From Cryptosporidium bovis (taxonomy: Eukaryota > Apicomplexa > Conoidasida > Eucoccidiorida > Cryptosporidiidae): 64,000 bases of DNA. Of this stretch, positions 1-8,555 are shown in pieces; positions within the stretch are counted from its first letter, which is position 1, and each line of letters begins with the position of its first letter. The notes under the pieces were generated by a model. It saw only the letters and a list, made by a program, of their open reading frames with translations. It did not search any database and had not been told where the DNA came from. The DNA lies in the NCBI GenBank assembly GCA_009768925.2, contig VHIT02000036.1, positions 124,001-188,000 on the forward strand, written 5' to 3'. Both the position numbers and the translations under genes were made by a program.

Positions 1-894
1 ACAGAATGTGAATCTACTTCTGAAGATGTATTAAAACTTTTGAACGATTTAGACGAGTTTAATATAGATAGAGAAATATTAAAATCAACTAAAATAGGTG
101 TAGTAATGACATCGATAAAAAAGTGTTTTTGTAAGGTAAATAATATAGCGGTAGTGACAAGAGCAGATGAATTAATTAAAAAGTGGAAACAGGGATTAGC
201 AATATCTGGAAAAAAAAAAGATGAATCAGAATCCATTTCAAATGAAGTGAATTCTAGTAATCAAGGATCGACAGTTAAATCTATGAAAAGAAAATCAGAG
301 AGCGATGAAACTGATGATAACATTAAACTGGAAAATATACATAAGGAATACAAGGGACCATTTACAGGAGACACACATAGAGATAAAGCAAGAACATTCT
401 TGTGGAAAGCAATTGTCACAGGCGTTCCATCTTCCCAAGCAAGACTTATGAAGGAAGATCAAGTTTGTGAATTAGCGGCAGAAATAGAAACTGTATTATA
501 TAATGAATATATCATTAAAGGTGAAAATTCTGTAAGAGATTACAATTTGCAATTGAAAACAATTAAATGGAATTTGAGTGACTTAAAAAATCCTGAATTG
601 AATTCAAAATTATATGTTGGTAAAATTACACCAGAGGAAATAGCAAGAATGGAAAGTAAAGATATGGCTTCTGATGCTAAACAAAAAGAAAGGGAAAAAC
701 ACAAAAAGGAAAGTTTAGAAGCGTGCCAATCAGATTGGGATTTAAGGAATTTAGTACAAAAAGAGGGACAATTTACATGTGGAAAATGTAAGACTAATAA
801 AACGACTTATTATCAAATGCAGACTAGGTCTGCAGACGAACCCATGACAACATTCGTACGATGCTTAAATTGCAACAATCGCTGGAGGTTTTAA
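1..894 (+). CDS. Transcription elongation factor TFIIS (S-II), 5' end outside window
   Basis: TFIIS rescues backtracked RNA polymerase II by stimulating its RNA-cleavage activity in the nucleus. The frame is open from base 1 with no in-window start, so the gene is cut by the window edge; 297 residues are visible. The first ~60 residues look like the helical TFIIS N-domain. A Lys/Ser/Glu-rich linker follows, then the central domain that binds polymerase (~115-225, around KARTFLWKAI and YEL-like IEEIARME-type helices). The C-terminal zinc ribbon is complete: CGKC, 24 residues, CLNC, ending RWRF. The invariant acidic pair of the catalytic hairpin is present in RSADEPMTTF. Its 3' end faces the next gene (convergent). 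Confidence 0.93.
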   Translation, partial: TECESTSEDVLKLLNDLDEFNIDREILKSTKIGVVMTSIKKCFCKVNNIAVVTRADELIKKWKQGLAISGKKKDESESISNEVNSSNQGSTVKSMKRKSESDETDDNIKLENIHKEYKGPFTGDTHRDKARTFLWKAIVTGVPSSQARLMKEDQVCELAAEIETVLYNEYIIKGENSVRDYNLQLKTIKWNLSDLKNPELNSKLYVGKITPEEIARMESKDMASDAKQKEREKHKKESLEACQSDWDLRNLVQKEGQFTCGKCKTNKTTYYQMQTRSADEPMTTFVRCLNCNNRWRF

Positions 895-1252
895 AATCAG
901 TCAATCTTTTTTGTATAATTATTTCTTAGATTAGACAAACTGAATATTTGTTGATTTTAAATTTACCTAGAAACCCACAATATATTCCGTGAAAAAGGTC
1001 AGCATTAAATGTGAATGCGAAATCAAAATACTTGAATATTCATAATCTATTTAAACGAAGTATATATATTTGCTTATATAAAATTATACAGGAAGAGTAA
1101 AAGCCTGTACATTAAGGAAAAAAGATTTGTTATTTAATTAAATTTATTTAATACCTAAAACTGGAAATCTGTGCTAATATCTAACAAAATATAGTAGTAG
1201 AAGGTACTTTGTGATTAAAGCTATTAAAAGTTTGCATTGCTGTCTCAGTGTC
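895..1252. other. Convergent intergenic spacer
   Basis: This AT-rich gap separates the 3' ends of the TFIIS gene and the two-TM orphan. I see no ORF, RNA gene or conspicuous repeat; it should hold the two 3' UTRs and polyadenylation signals. Confidence 0.6.
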
Positions 1253-2947
1253 CTATTCATGATATGAATTTAAAAGATTGCAAGATAAAAATTTCATTAA
1301 AGGTGATACTGTCAACTTTGGAGTTTCACCTCTGTAAAATGGAAAGACTGAGTAGAAAAGATTTAAGTAGTTGAGCGAGAAAATGATTGACATAATAAGT
1401 CCAAATGTTTTTAGTAGGAAGTGTTTATTTGCAACTCTAACGGTATTTGGAGTAAAGAATAATTGGTACTCAGCTCTTACCCAAAGAGTGGAGTAGTTAT
1501 TTTCAACATTATTTATGTAATCAGTGTTTTTTAGATAGTTTTCCGTAAATTGAGATATTGATTCTGAACTGGTGACATTGCCATTTAATGATGGCAATAT
1601 GTTGTGTAGAAACATCCACTCTAACCAGTTCTCTGGTAAGACTTTATTGTGAATTTGGGCGATATCTGCAACAAGTTGATGCGATTCAGAAACAAAGTAT
1701 GCATTTTGTTTCGATTCAATTCTACTATTAACGTTTGTTTTATTATTTGCGGGTGGAGATGGATATTTATTTCCACTAATATCATTATCATTATAGTTAT
1801 AAATACTAGCACTTTCATTGTTATTTTTATTGTTATTACTAATATTAATGTTACTATTTTTTCTGCTAAAGAACTTTATTAAATAATTAAACGGATTTAA
1901 TTTATGGTAAAAAAATAGTTTAAATATATAAAAATCGATAATCCAATTCTTTTCAAGCTGAAGAAATGCAAATATCACACCAGGGAAACTGGTTTTAACC
2001 CACATAGGTTCTGTAGACATATCCTGTCTAGAAGTATAAAATCCAATTATTCCTTGGTCTAATTCATTTTCAGAAATAAGGAGAAACTCTACCATATCCT
2101 TTTTCTCGCAGTATATATTGTTATTTGGATGTAATTTCGATTGATCTTTACTATTTATATATTTAATTGAGTAATTGCTCTTAGTCTTTAAGTTTCTCTT
2201 TCCGGTAGAATTTGAATCATATGGACTGTAGATAACCTTAGTTGTATTATCTGTGTTAGGATCAACATCAGGTAAATTGAGATCGCACCAATTAATTAAA
2301 TGTGGTTTATACTTTATATTCTCATTCTCACCAACTCCCATAGAAATAGTAGAACCTAAACTGTAATCCAATTCGTTCTTCATGAAGCTGTGAATAGGAA
2401 ATTCTCCAGGAGGAAAGATGGATATGTTGTCTAAGTTGATGTTTCTTATTTCATTCAGTGTCTTTTTAAAATCCCTGGGTGTTGGAGTAGAATTAGAGGA
2501 AAACCTTCTATTGTTTGTTGTTTTGTCAAAATTATAATATGTTTGCTTCCAGGTGTCAATGCACAAACAATTCGCGTCCTCATAATTACATACTCTTATA
2601 TTTCTGCTATCACTGTAGTAGTATTTGTTCCTATGTTGAATTCTCATGAGTACTTTCAAATTAGCCACGCTCGATTTTTTTCCGGAACTTAATCTATTTT
2701 TGCAATATATTAGTGAGGGAGTTTCTATCCCATTTAAATCAGAATATATAGTAAGAAAACTGTTTATTCTCCCATAACGAAGATATAACATAAAAGAGTT
2801 ATATATACTTGCAGTTACAATCCCGTATATAATTAATTGATAAATTGTTGCAACAACTCCCGTAAAGGAGGCCCTTTTTCCTTTTCCGAAAGTACCTGGC
2901 AATACAAAATCACGAATGCCTGTCAATAATTTGGTAATTGAGTTCAT
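1253..2947 (-). CDS. Two-transmembrane protein of unknown function
   Basis: The 564-residue protein starts at a clear ATG and has a hydrophobic segment near the N-terminus (~residues 30-52, around IYQLIIYGIVTASIYNSFMLYL). A second lies near the C-terminus (~512-538, around FGLIMSIIFSLNYLNLFY), with a large hydrophilic middle that includes an Asn/Ser-rich insertion (~355-395). This layout of TM, large domain, TM resembles ER-Golgi cargo receptors of the ERGIC/Erv41-46 type, but I see no diagnostic motif of that family and do not assign it. It is transcribed divergently from the WDR59-like gene and shares that 655-bp promoter region. The coding potential is convincing; the function is unknown. 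Confidence 0.75.
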   Translation of the reverse strand: MNSITKLLTGIRDFVLPGTFGKGKRASFTGVVATIYQLIIYGIVTASIYNSFMLYLRYGRINSFLTIYSDLNGIETPSLIYCKNRLSSGKKSSVANLKVLMRIQHRNKYYYSDSRNIRVCNYEDANCLCIDTWKQTYYNFDKTTNNRRFSSNSTPTPRDFKKTLNEIRNINLDNISIFPPGEFPIHSFMKNELDYSLGSTISMGVGENENIKYKPHLINWCDLNLPDVDPNTDNTTKVIYSPYDSNSTGKRNLKTKSNYSIKYINSKDQSKLHPNNNIYCEKKDMVEFLLISENELDQGIIGFYTSRQDMSTEPMWVKTSFPGVIFAFLQLEKNWIIDFYIFKLFFYHKLNPFNYLIKFFSRKNSNINISNNNKNNNESASIYNYNDNDISGNKYPSPPANNKTNVNSRIESKQNAYFVSESHQLVADIAQIHNKVLPENWLEWMFLHNILPSLNGNVTSSESISQFTENYLKNTDYINNVENNYSTLWVRAEYQLFFTPNTVRVANKHFLLKTFGLIMSIIFSLNYLNLFYSVFPFYRGETPKLTVSPLMKFLSCNLLNSYHE

Positions 2948-3602
2948 TTTTAATGTAATTGAAGTTTTAATACAATAAATTAAAAAAGACAGATAAAGAT
3001 TAACAGGAAAATCGCTTGTTTGTATTAAAAAAAGCCATTAGTTGATATATCCCACACAGCAAATCTCTCTTCTTGTACTTATTTATGTTATATAAATAAT
3101 GAGCACAATTATTTATAAATTACTCACGACTGAAAAGTCATAGTTTCACATGTATTTCAACCAATTAAAAACCCGAACTAATTTACGAGGACGTGTTCAG
3201 GCACTATTCAAAACACCACATAAGACTAATATCCTAAAAAACCACCTTTTATTTACCTTTTTTGTATTTTTTTTGTAATTGTTTAACTAACTAAAAAACG
3301 CCGCCAATTATTGTGGAGGCACCACAATTATTTTGACAGTTTTTTACCATGTAAGTGAAAAATAATCATTTCAATAAAATAAAACACAATATTATAAGAT
3401 GTTATAAGGGAAAACCGATTCTTTGGCTAAACCACTTGTTTAAGTTTCTCATTGAATTTGCTGATTATCTGGAATATATGCGAAAACTATGTAACAAAAG
3501 TGAATATTTGTTTATTGAGTTGGCGGGAACAATCTATTTTAAAAACAGGGATGCAATTTAAGAAAGTTGGCGAGAAGGAGGATTATAAGTATTTGTTTGT
3601 GT
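2948..3602. other. Divergent promoter region, two-TM orphan / WDR59-like
   Basis: This spacer holds the start regions of two divergent genes. It contains a GCCGCCAATTA element at 3299-3309 (TTGGCGGC on the other strand), akin to E2F half-sites elsewhere in the window. A 68-codon open frame at 3355-3561 lacks an ATG start and looks like chance. The frame of the WDR59-like gene is open back to 3543 but has no ATG before 3603. Confidence 0.5.
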
Positions 3603-6596
3603 ATGATGATAAACTCAGTTGATGTTGACAAATATGGAGCTCATGGTATCTTATTTAACAGTGATGTGACAATATTTAATTTAGGAAGGGATAAAGGCAG
3701 AGTGGTGTCTTGTTTTGAAGGTGGTGGCGAATATGTAGGGACATCAAACAGGACAACTATGAGTGGGAAAGCAAGTCTGGGGGACAATAGTCGTTTAAAT
3801 GCAGTATTTATGGGCGAAATTGACGAATGTTCTTTTGACGGTCTAAATATTGCAAAATTTGGGGTACATCCACGAATCTGCGACAATTTTATTTGCACAA
3901 GAGGAGGAACAGTACTTTATGGTCATATAGAAGGTATTGGAATAGAGTATATATCTAATCAGATGGTGAACATAACTTCTTTTGACTGGAGCCCCCATTT
4001 TTCTACAGGGACGTTTGTAACTAGTAGTGAAGATGCACTAATAAGAATATCAGATTTGAGAACAAAAGATATTGACTATTCATTTTTATCATTTTACAAT
4101 ACAACGCATGTTAAGTGGAGCAGTTTAAATTCTTGTATGATCGCAACATTACATGAGAACTGTAATTTTATGAGTATTTATGATTTAAGAACTTTAAGGT
4201 CAATAGGAATAATACCAAAAACAGCTTGGAATAACGATAACACTTATACAAAAAATGATACAAATATAATTGATTTTGAATGGCTTCCTTTTACTTCAAA
4301 TAAAATAATTATAAATCAGATAGAATTTCTGAGTGTTATAGACATATCTTCTTCATTAGGTAACTTTAAAATGGTAGAGAATTGTTTGAGCAATAATTTA
4401 TGTCAAACTATTAGTTTTGTTGAATCTGATAGTAAATTGCCATATACATACTATAAGAATAATAATATGAATGATATATCAGATTGTGGGAAAAAAACCA
4501 CTGATGAAAAATTAAATTCAGAAAATTTCAAAAGGGATAAAATTAGAATCAACACATTTAATTTTATACCCGAAACAACAAGTTTAATGGCACATAATGA
4601 ATTTAATAACGAACTTTATTATTGCGATTTAAAGGATATAACAACAGGAAATAGTGACAACAATAGATTTAAATTTGAAAAAACCGATATAAAGGTACCA
4701 AATAATACATTTAAGATATTTGTTAGAGAGAATAATTTATTAGCCTTTACAGGTCACAATAGAGAACTTCAATATAATGATGAACTAGAGAGCGATACAA
4801 GTCAAGTTGACCTATGGTTTAAAACAAACATAAAGTTCCCAAAGCAAGATAGTGCAAAAAGACAATTTTTTAATTTAAAAAATATACTTTTGGAATGGTT
4901 TGTGAAAGATGTAAATTTTATTCATGATAAAATTAAAAATAATTATGTAATTACAAATAATATTTCGCATATAATCATTGAATCGAATGAAAAGATTATA
5001 ATGAAAATATCAAGACATTTAATTTCACAAGGTAAATTTGTTTTTGAAGATAATACCCATATTCCAGGTTTAATTGATGATATTAACTCATTTGAATTTA
5101 GTATTTCATTAAATATATCAAGAGTTAAAAACAGTTTTGTGACTGTAAAATACTATATTACAGAAAACACGGTTCAACTAATAAATATGTTAGCACACAC
5201 AATTTCTATTTATTCATGTAATTCTGTGTCGGATATTTTTCCACAAGAAGACATGCATGCATGCATGAATGTAATACCAATGAGAATATTCATAGATGGA
5301 ACATTTTTTGAAAAAAAAGAATTAGGGTATTTATACGGATTTTTTGAAATAAAAATAAATGAAGAAAAGTTATCGGCAAGTAGTGATTGTTTGCTTGATT
5401 GGACAGCAATTTTTTCAAATTGGCCTGACATATTGACTATAGATGATAGTTGTGTTGATGAAGACATAAGTGAAAGATTCGAAGACATAATTTGGAAAGT
5501 GGATAACAACACCAATGTAGGTGATTTGGACTTTTTATCTGTTAAAAGTAAATTAATAGACAGTTATTTTCATTCAGGTAGTGTTACAATAAATGATTCC
5601 CCAAAATTAAGTACAAAATTCTCTTTTGTATTTAAAAATGTTGATAGAATGTTTATAGTTAAAGATAAAAAATTATTTTTTCTTAGATTAAGTGATAATA
5701 AACTTAAAAAAGGTGGAAATGATATTGTTAAAAATCTTATTTATGAAATAGATCAAGTGTTAACTGGTCAAATTGGAATGGACTGTAGGATGAGTAGTGT
5801 ATTAAAAAGTAAAGATGATAGCTACTTTGGTTGTGCTTATATACTTTTTAATTGGTTAACTAAGGCTATATATAATGAAAATAAGAATAGACAGGTTATT
5901 AATATTCAGACTCATTGTTTAGATATAAGTAATAGTGAGAAGAATCAATCTAAAAAAGGCTTTTGTTTAGATGAGAAGTTGATTTTCCATAAAAATAATA
6001 ACATTTTGAATGGAAAATTTGTGAAAAAGAAAACGATTTCATCTGAATTACTTTTGTTAGGTCCTACGCTTATTCATTCCCTGCTGAATGATAAATTTAT
6101 ATCTCTAGTAAACAGAAATCGGGATATTCATTCAAAAGTAACTAAAAGTTATTCAGACAGTGAAAACAACAGTATAATTTACTCAGATACATTATTTAAA
6201 AACAACAAAATTGATAAGCAGTATCTAATATCAATTTTAAAAAAACTTTATTTAGAAATTGAAAATAACTATAATTCTAGAATTATGGTTGTTTCAATTA
6301 AGAAATTACTAAGTTATTTGAAAAATTATAAAAAATGTGACTTTTCTGCATCAAATACAGAATATGCGATTAACGAATTTGAAGTAAATAAATGTAATAA
6401 AAAACAACATAATCCACAAAGTAATGGTTCATTTTTAATTTGTTATGTGTGTTACCAATATGTTTATGGACTCTATACATCTTGTTCAATATGTAAACAT
6501 GGTGGACACATAAAACATATTAAAAATTGGTTTGAAACAATGGGATCCCATTGCCCAATGCCTAATTGTAATTGTAGATGTAACGGGACCTTATAG
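3603..6596 (+). CDS. WDR59/Sea3-like subunit of the GATOR2 (SEA) complex
   Basis: GATOR2 works at lysosome/vacuole membranes in nutrient signalling to TORC1. The 997-residue protein has an N-terminal WD40 region: SFDWSPHF, FVTSSEDALIRISDLR, VKWSSLNSCMIATLH and MSIYDLRTLR are consecutive blades. A degenerate RWD-like segment lies near ~495-560 (around FEFSISLNISRVKNSFVTVK). The decisive part is the C-terminal C4HCHC-type zinc domain: CYVC, GLYTSCSICKHGGHIKHI, NWF, then HCPMPNCNCRC. This cysteine/histidine order is that of WDR59, and more loosely of WDR24. A TTG 36 bases upstream also opens the frame, but the tandem ATG at 3603/3606 is the natural start. Long Asn-rich insertions lengthen the middle. 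Confidence 0.8.
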   Translation: MMINSVDVDKYGAHGILFNSDVTIFNLGRDKGRVVSCFEGGGEYVGTSNRTTMSGKASLGDNSRLNAVFMGEIDECSFDGLNIAKFGVHPRICDNFICTRGGTVLYGHIEGIGIEYISNQMVNITSFDWSPHFSTGTFVTSSEDALIRISDLRTKDIDYSFLSFYNTTHVKWSSLNSCMIATLHENCNFMSIYDLRTLRSIGIIPKTAWNNDNTYTKNDTNIIDFEWLPFTSNKIIINQIEFLSVIDISSSLGNFKMVENCLSNNLCQTISFVESDSKLPYTYYKNNNMNDISDCGKKTTDEKLNSENFKRDKIRINTFNFIPETTSLMAHNEFNNELYYCDLKDITTGNSDNNRFKFEKTDIKVPNNTFKIFVRENNLLAFTGHNRELQYNDELESDTSQVDLWFKTNIKFPKQDSAKRQFFNLKNILLEWFVKDVNFIHDKIKNNYVITNNISHIIIESNEKIIMKISRHLISQGKFVFEDNTHIPGLIDDINSFEFSISLNISRVKNSFVTVKYYITENTVQLINMLAHTISIYSCNSVSDIFPQEDMHACMNVIPMRIFIDGTFFEKKELGYLYGFFEIKINEEKLSASSDCLLDWTAIFSNWPDILTIDDSCVDEDISERFEDIIWKVDNNTNVGDLDFLSVKSKLIDSYFHSGSVTINDSPKLSTKFSFVFKNVDRMFIVKDKKLFFLRLSDNKLKKGGNDIVKNLIYEIDQVLTGQIGMDCRMSSVLKSKDDSYFGCAYILFNWLTKAIYNENKNRQVINIQTHCLDISNSEKNQSKKGFCLDEKLIFHKNNNILNGKFVKKKTISSELLLLGPTLIHSLLNDKFISLVNRNRDIHSKVTKSYSDSENNSIIYSDTLFKNNKIDKQYLISILKKLYLEIENNYNSRIMVVSIKKLLSYLKNYKKCDFSASNTEYAINEFEVNKCNKKQHNPQSNGSFLICYVCYQYVYGLYTSCSICKHGGHIKHIKNWFETMGSHCPMPNCNCRCNGTL

Positions 6597-6925
6597 ATCA
6601 ATTTCAAATAGACAATTAGCTTTAAAACTATAGCGAACATGAAGAAAATAAATTTATACTTAGTAACATTGTTTTTCCTTTTAATTTATACACTAAAAAA
6701 GTGGATTTAAATTTAACGGTTAATATTTGATAAATGTAACTAAATTAATAATTTGTAAGTGAAATAAGGTCATTTGAAATATTACTTAAATTTAAATGAC
6801 ATAATAATTACTAGAGTAGATCATATTAATTTACTTTTTGCATCAAACTAAGCTATATTTAATATTCCAGTAGACATCCAATAATAAAAAGAATAAATAA
6901 CAATAGAACCTCCGGTTTGCTGAAT
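6597..6925. other. Convergent intergenic spacer
   Basis: AT-rich gap between the 3' ends of the WDR59-like and eIF2-beta genes. I see no coding or structured element. Confidence 0.6.
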
Positions 6926-7570
6926 TTATATAGCTTTTGCCTTTTTCCTGTCCGCCCTAGAAACAGCATGGAAACCGGTTTTTATGTTCTGTACACTTCT
7001 ATTTGCACCACATGCAGCACAAACAATAGTATAAAGTCTTGTTCTGCTATCTCTTTCAAGTCTCGTATTTGGTGATTTGCACATAGAACAGGCAACATAT
7101 TCCATGATATATTTTCTCAATAAAACTTCAATATGCTTAGGACCATATTTACCTTTTAAAACAAGCTGACCATCTCCAGCAATAGAACCATCAGTTCCTA
7201 GCTCGCTGAGAACAAATTGAAATACATGGTCAGCGTTTCTCTGCATAATATTGCAAATCTCTTGGAAGTTTATCCATGCAACTTTTTTGCTTCCGACCCT
7301 AACAACCTGCGGAGGCTTAAGCGTGTATCTCTTTGCCCCCCAAAGATCTGGATTGTGTTCTAATATCAATCTTCTTACTCTTTCAAGCAGCTCTTCATAT
7401 GGATAAATTGCACCCTTAACAAATAAATTTCCTGAACCATCTATGTAACTTGTTTCAACTTCGCTAATACCTGCCTTTTGTTCCTTGCTCTTCTTCTTCT
7501 TCTTTTTCTCACCAAAATCATAACCAATGTCCATTTTCTGGACGCCCTCCACTAATTCCTTCTCTGACAT
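6926..7570 (-). CDS. Translation initiation factor eIF2, beta subunit
   Basis: eIF2-beta is part of the ternary complex that brings initiator tRNA to the 40S ribosome and is the contact for eIF5 and eIF2B. The 214-residue protein has the full core: the alpha/beta domain (~70-160, including RRLILEHNPDLWGAKRYTLKPPQVVR and FVLSELGTDGSI) and the C-terminal zinc-binding domain with CSMC, 19 residues, then CAAC. The N-terminal tail is short. It carries one lysine run (~residues 21-26), where animal and yeast proteins have three K-boxes that dock eIF5/eIF2B-epsilon. The start is the ATG at 7570. A perfect E2F-type site lies 104 bp upstream. Confidence 0.96.
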   Translation of the reverse strand: MSEKELVEGVQKMDIGYDFGEKKKKKKSKEQKAGISEVETSYIDGSGNLFVKGAIYPYEELLERVRRLILEHNPDLWGAKRYTLKPPQVVRVGSKKVAWINFQEICNIMQRNADHVFQFVLSELGTDGSIAGDGQLVLKGKYGPKHIEVLLRKYIMEYVACSMCKSPNTRLERDSRTRLYTIVCAACGANRSVQNIKTGFHAVSRADRKKAKAI

Positions 7571-8072
7571 TTCTCAGTATCCTTTATTACTACCCTTTAA
7601 ACTTCGCAGGCTTTTTCTTTTATCGCCTTTTTCTCGCAATTTTTTAAGGAGACAATTTAAATTCTAACAAATATTCCCGCCAAAACTTATTCTAAACATG
7701 TTGAAGATTTTCTACATTTTAAACAGAAAATAATTAAATAAGTTGATCAGAAATTGTTAATTTAGATTTTGTTCTTATTTGGAATTACCAATTTCAACCT
7801 TTAATTTTTAAATATTTTAACAATTTTTTCTCCTAAAGTTATATAACGTATAGATTTATTAAAATCGCGAAAATAATGATAAATTTCCGCTTAATTCATC
7901 TTCTCCATAATTAATTTAATAAATATTGATCAAATGTTTGCTTTTTTATAATTCAAGAAATAAGTTACTCATTTTACTGAAATTTACAATAATTTACTGG
8001 CCGATTACTCTAATTTTATCCAGCCGTGACTAAAATGTTATCACTACACACGCACCGTGGCCCGGCTGTAAA
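7571..8072. other. Promoter region of eIF2-beta and 5' flank of tRNA-Ala
   Basis: AT-rich spacer. It contains one conspicuous element, TTCCCGCCAAAA (7674-7685), described separately. No ORF of note. Confidence 0.5.
7674..7685 (-). promoter_or_regulatory. E2F-like site upstream of eIF2-beta
   Basis: Read on the minus strand, the bases are TTTTGGCGGGAA, a perfect match to the classical E2F/DP consensus TTTSSCGC. It lies about 104 bp upstream of the eIF2-beta ATG in AT-rich sequence. E2F/DP-like proteins and motifs are known in Cryptosporidium; use at this promoter is inferred. Confidence 0.5.
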
Positions 8073-8145
8073 GGGGAACTAGCTCAGATGGTAGAGCGCT
8101 CGCTTAGCATGCGAGAGGTGATCGGATCGATGCCGGTGTTCTCCA
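8073..8145 (+). tRNA. tRNA-Ala, anticodon AGC
   Basis: All arms pair. The acceptor GGGGAAC (8073-8079) pairs with GTTCTCC (8138-8144) and contains the G3:U70 wobble that identifies alanine tRNA; the discriminator is A8145. The anticodon stem CTCGC/GCGAG encloses the loop TTAGCAT with anticodon AGC at 8106-8108. The T-arm ATCGG/CCGGT has loop ATCGATG. The internal promoters are present: A-box TAGCTCAGATGG and B-box GGATCGATGCC. The gene has no intron and no encoded CCA. Confidence 0.97.
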
Positions 8146-8146
8146 C

Positions 8147-8153
8147 TTTTTTT
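8147..8153 (+). terminator. RNA polymerase III terminator
   Basis: A run of seven T begins two bases after the tRNA-Ala discriminator base, as expected for Pol III termination. Confidence 0.85.
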
Positions 8154-8168
8154 GAAGCTAACGGAGAA

Positions 8169-8180
8169 CCCCCCCCCCCC
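8169..8180. repeat. Poly(C) homopolymer, 12 nt
   Basis: Twelve consecutive C lie 23 bases after the tRNA-Ala 3' end. Homopolymers elsewhere in this AT-rich window are A or T. The exact length may be affected by sequencing error. Confidence 0.85.
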
Positions 8181-8411
8181 GATGGGTTGACTTCTTTGCA
8201 AACTAACAGAACAAACGTTAGTGTAGGAATGAAAATAAGATATATCAGATAAAGGATAAGTGCGACATCTACTTAATTAGATTATTAGAGTGAAAAGGTA
8301 CTAGTAAAACCTGCCTCTAAAATTAAAGCTGCATATCATATGTATATATAATGATATTTATTGTAGCTTAATAAAATAAGTAAAAATGGTATAATGGTGG
8401 TAATATATAGT

Positions 8412-8456
8412 AAAAAGAAGCAGATGCTATTTTAACATCGTATTTCGCTTCTTTTT
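8412..8456. repeat. Inverted repeat with 10-bp arms (possible 3'-end hairpin)
   Basis: AAAAAGAAGC (8412-8421) is exactly complementary to GCTTCTTTTT (8447-8456). An inner GATG/CATC pair (8423-8426 with 8436-8439) could extend the stem. The element lies about 100 bp beyond the acyltransferase stop codon, probably in its 3' UTR or terminator. Role inferred. Confidence 0.55.
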
Positions 8457-8555
8457 TGATAAATTCATCTTTATTTATATAAATGAATTTAGATTTAGTT
8501 TTTGAATAGTAAATAATTACTCTATAGTGCCAAATACATTATTCAAATATAATGT

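Larger units (their letters stand above)
8146..8555. other. Spacer between tRNA-Ala and the acyltransferase 3' end
   Basis: No gene. It holds the Pol III T-run, a 12-C homopolymer at 8169-8180, and an inverted repeat at 8412-8456; the latter two are discussed in the findings. Confidence 0.6.

Noticed and set aside
3355-3561. 68-codon frame just upstream of the WDR59-like gene, tested as a 5' exon
   Set aside because: It starts at GTG, and joining it or the GTAAGT at 3351 to available AG acceptors gives early stops; the ATG at 3603 needs no exon.
5252-5267. Longest CATGCATGCATGCATG run in the window
   Set aside because: It lies inside the WDR59-like coding frame (encoding MHACM), so it is not evidence of a promoter; it shows the motif alone is not sufficient.
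8120-8137. A instead of T at the first T-loop position of tRNA-Ala
   Set aside because: The ATCGATG T-loop and GGATCGATGCC B-box also occur in animal tRNA-Ala(AGC), so this is not a defect or a novelty.
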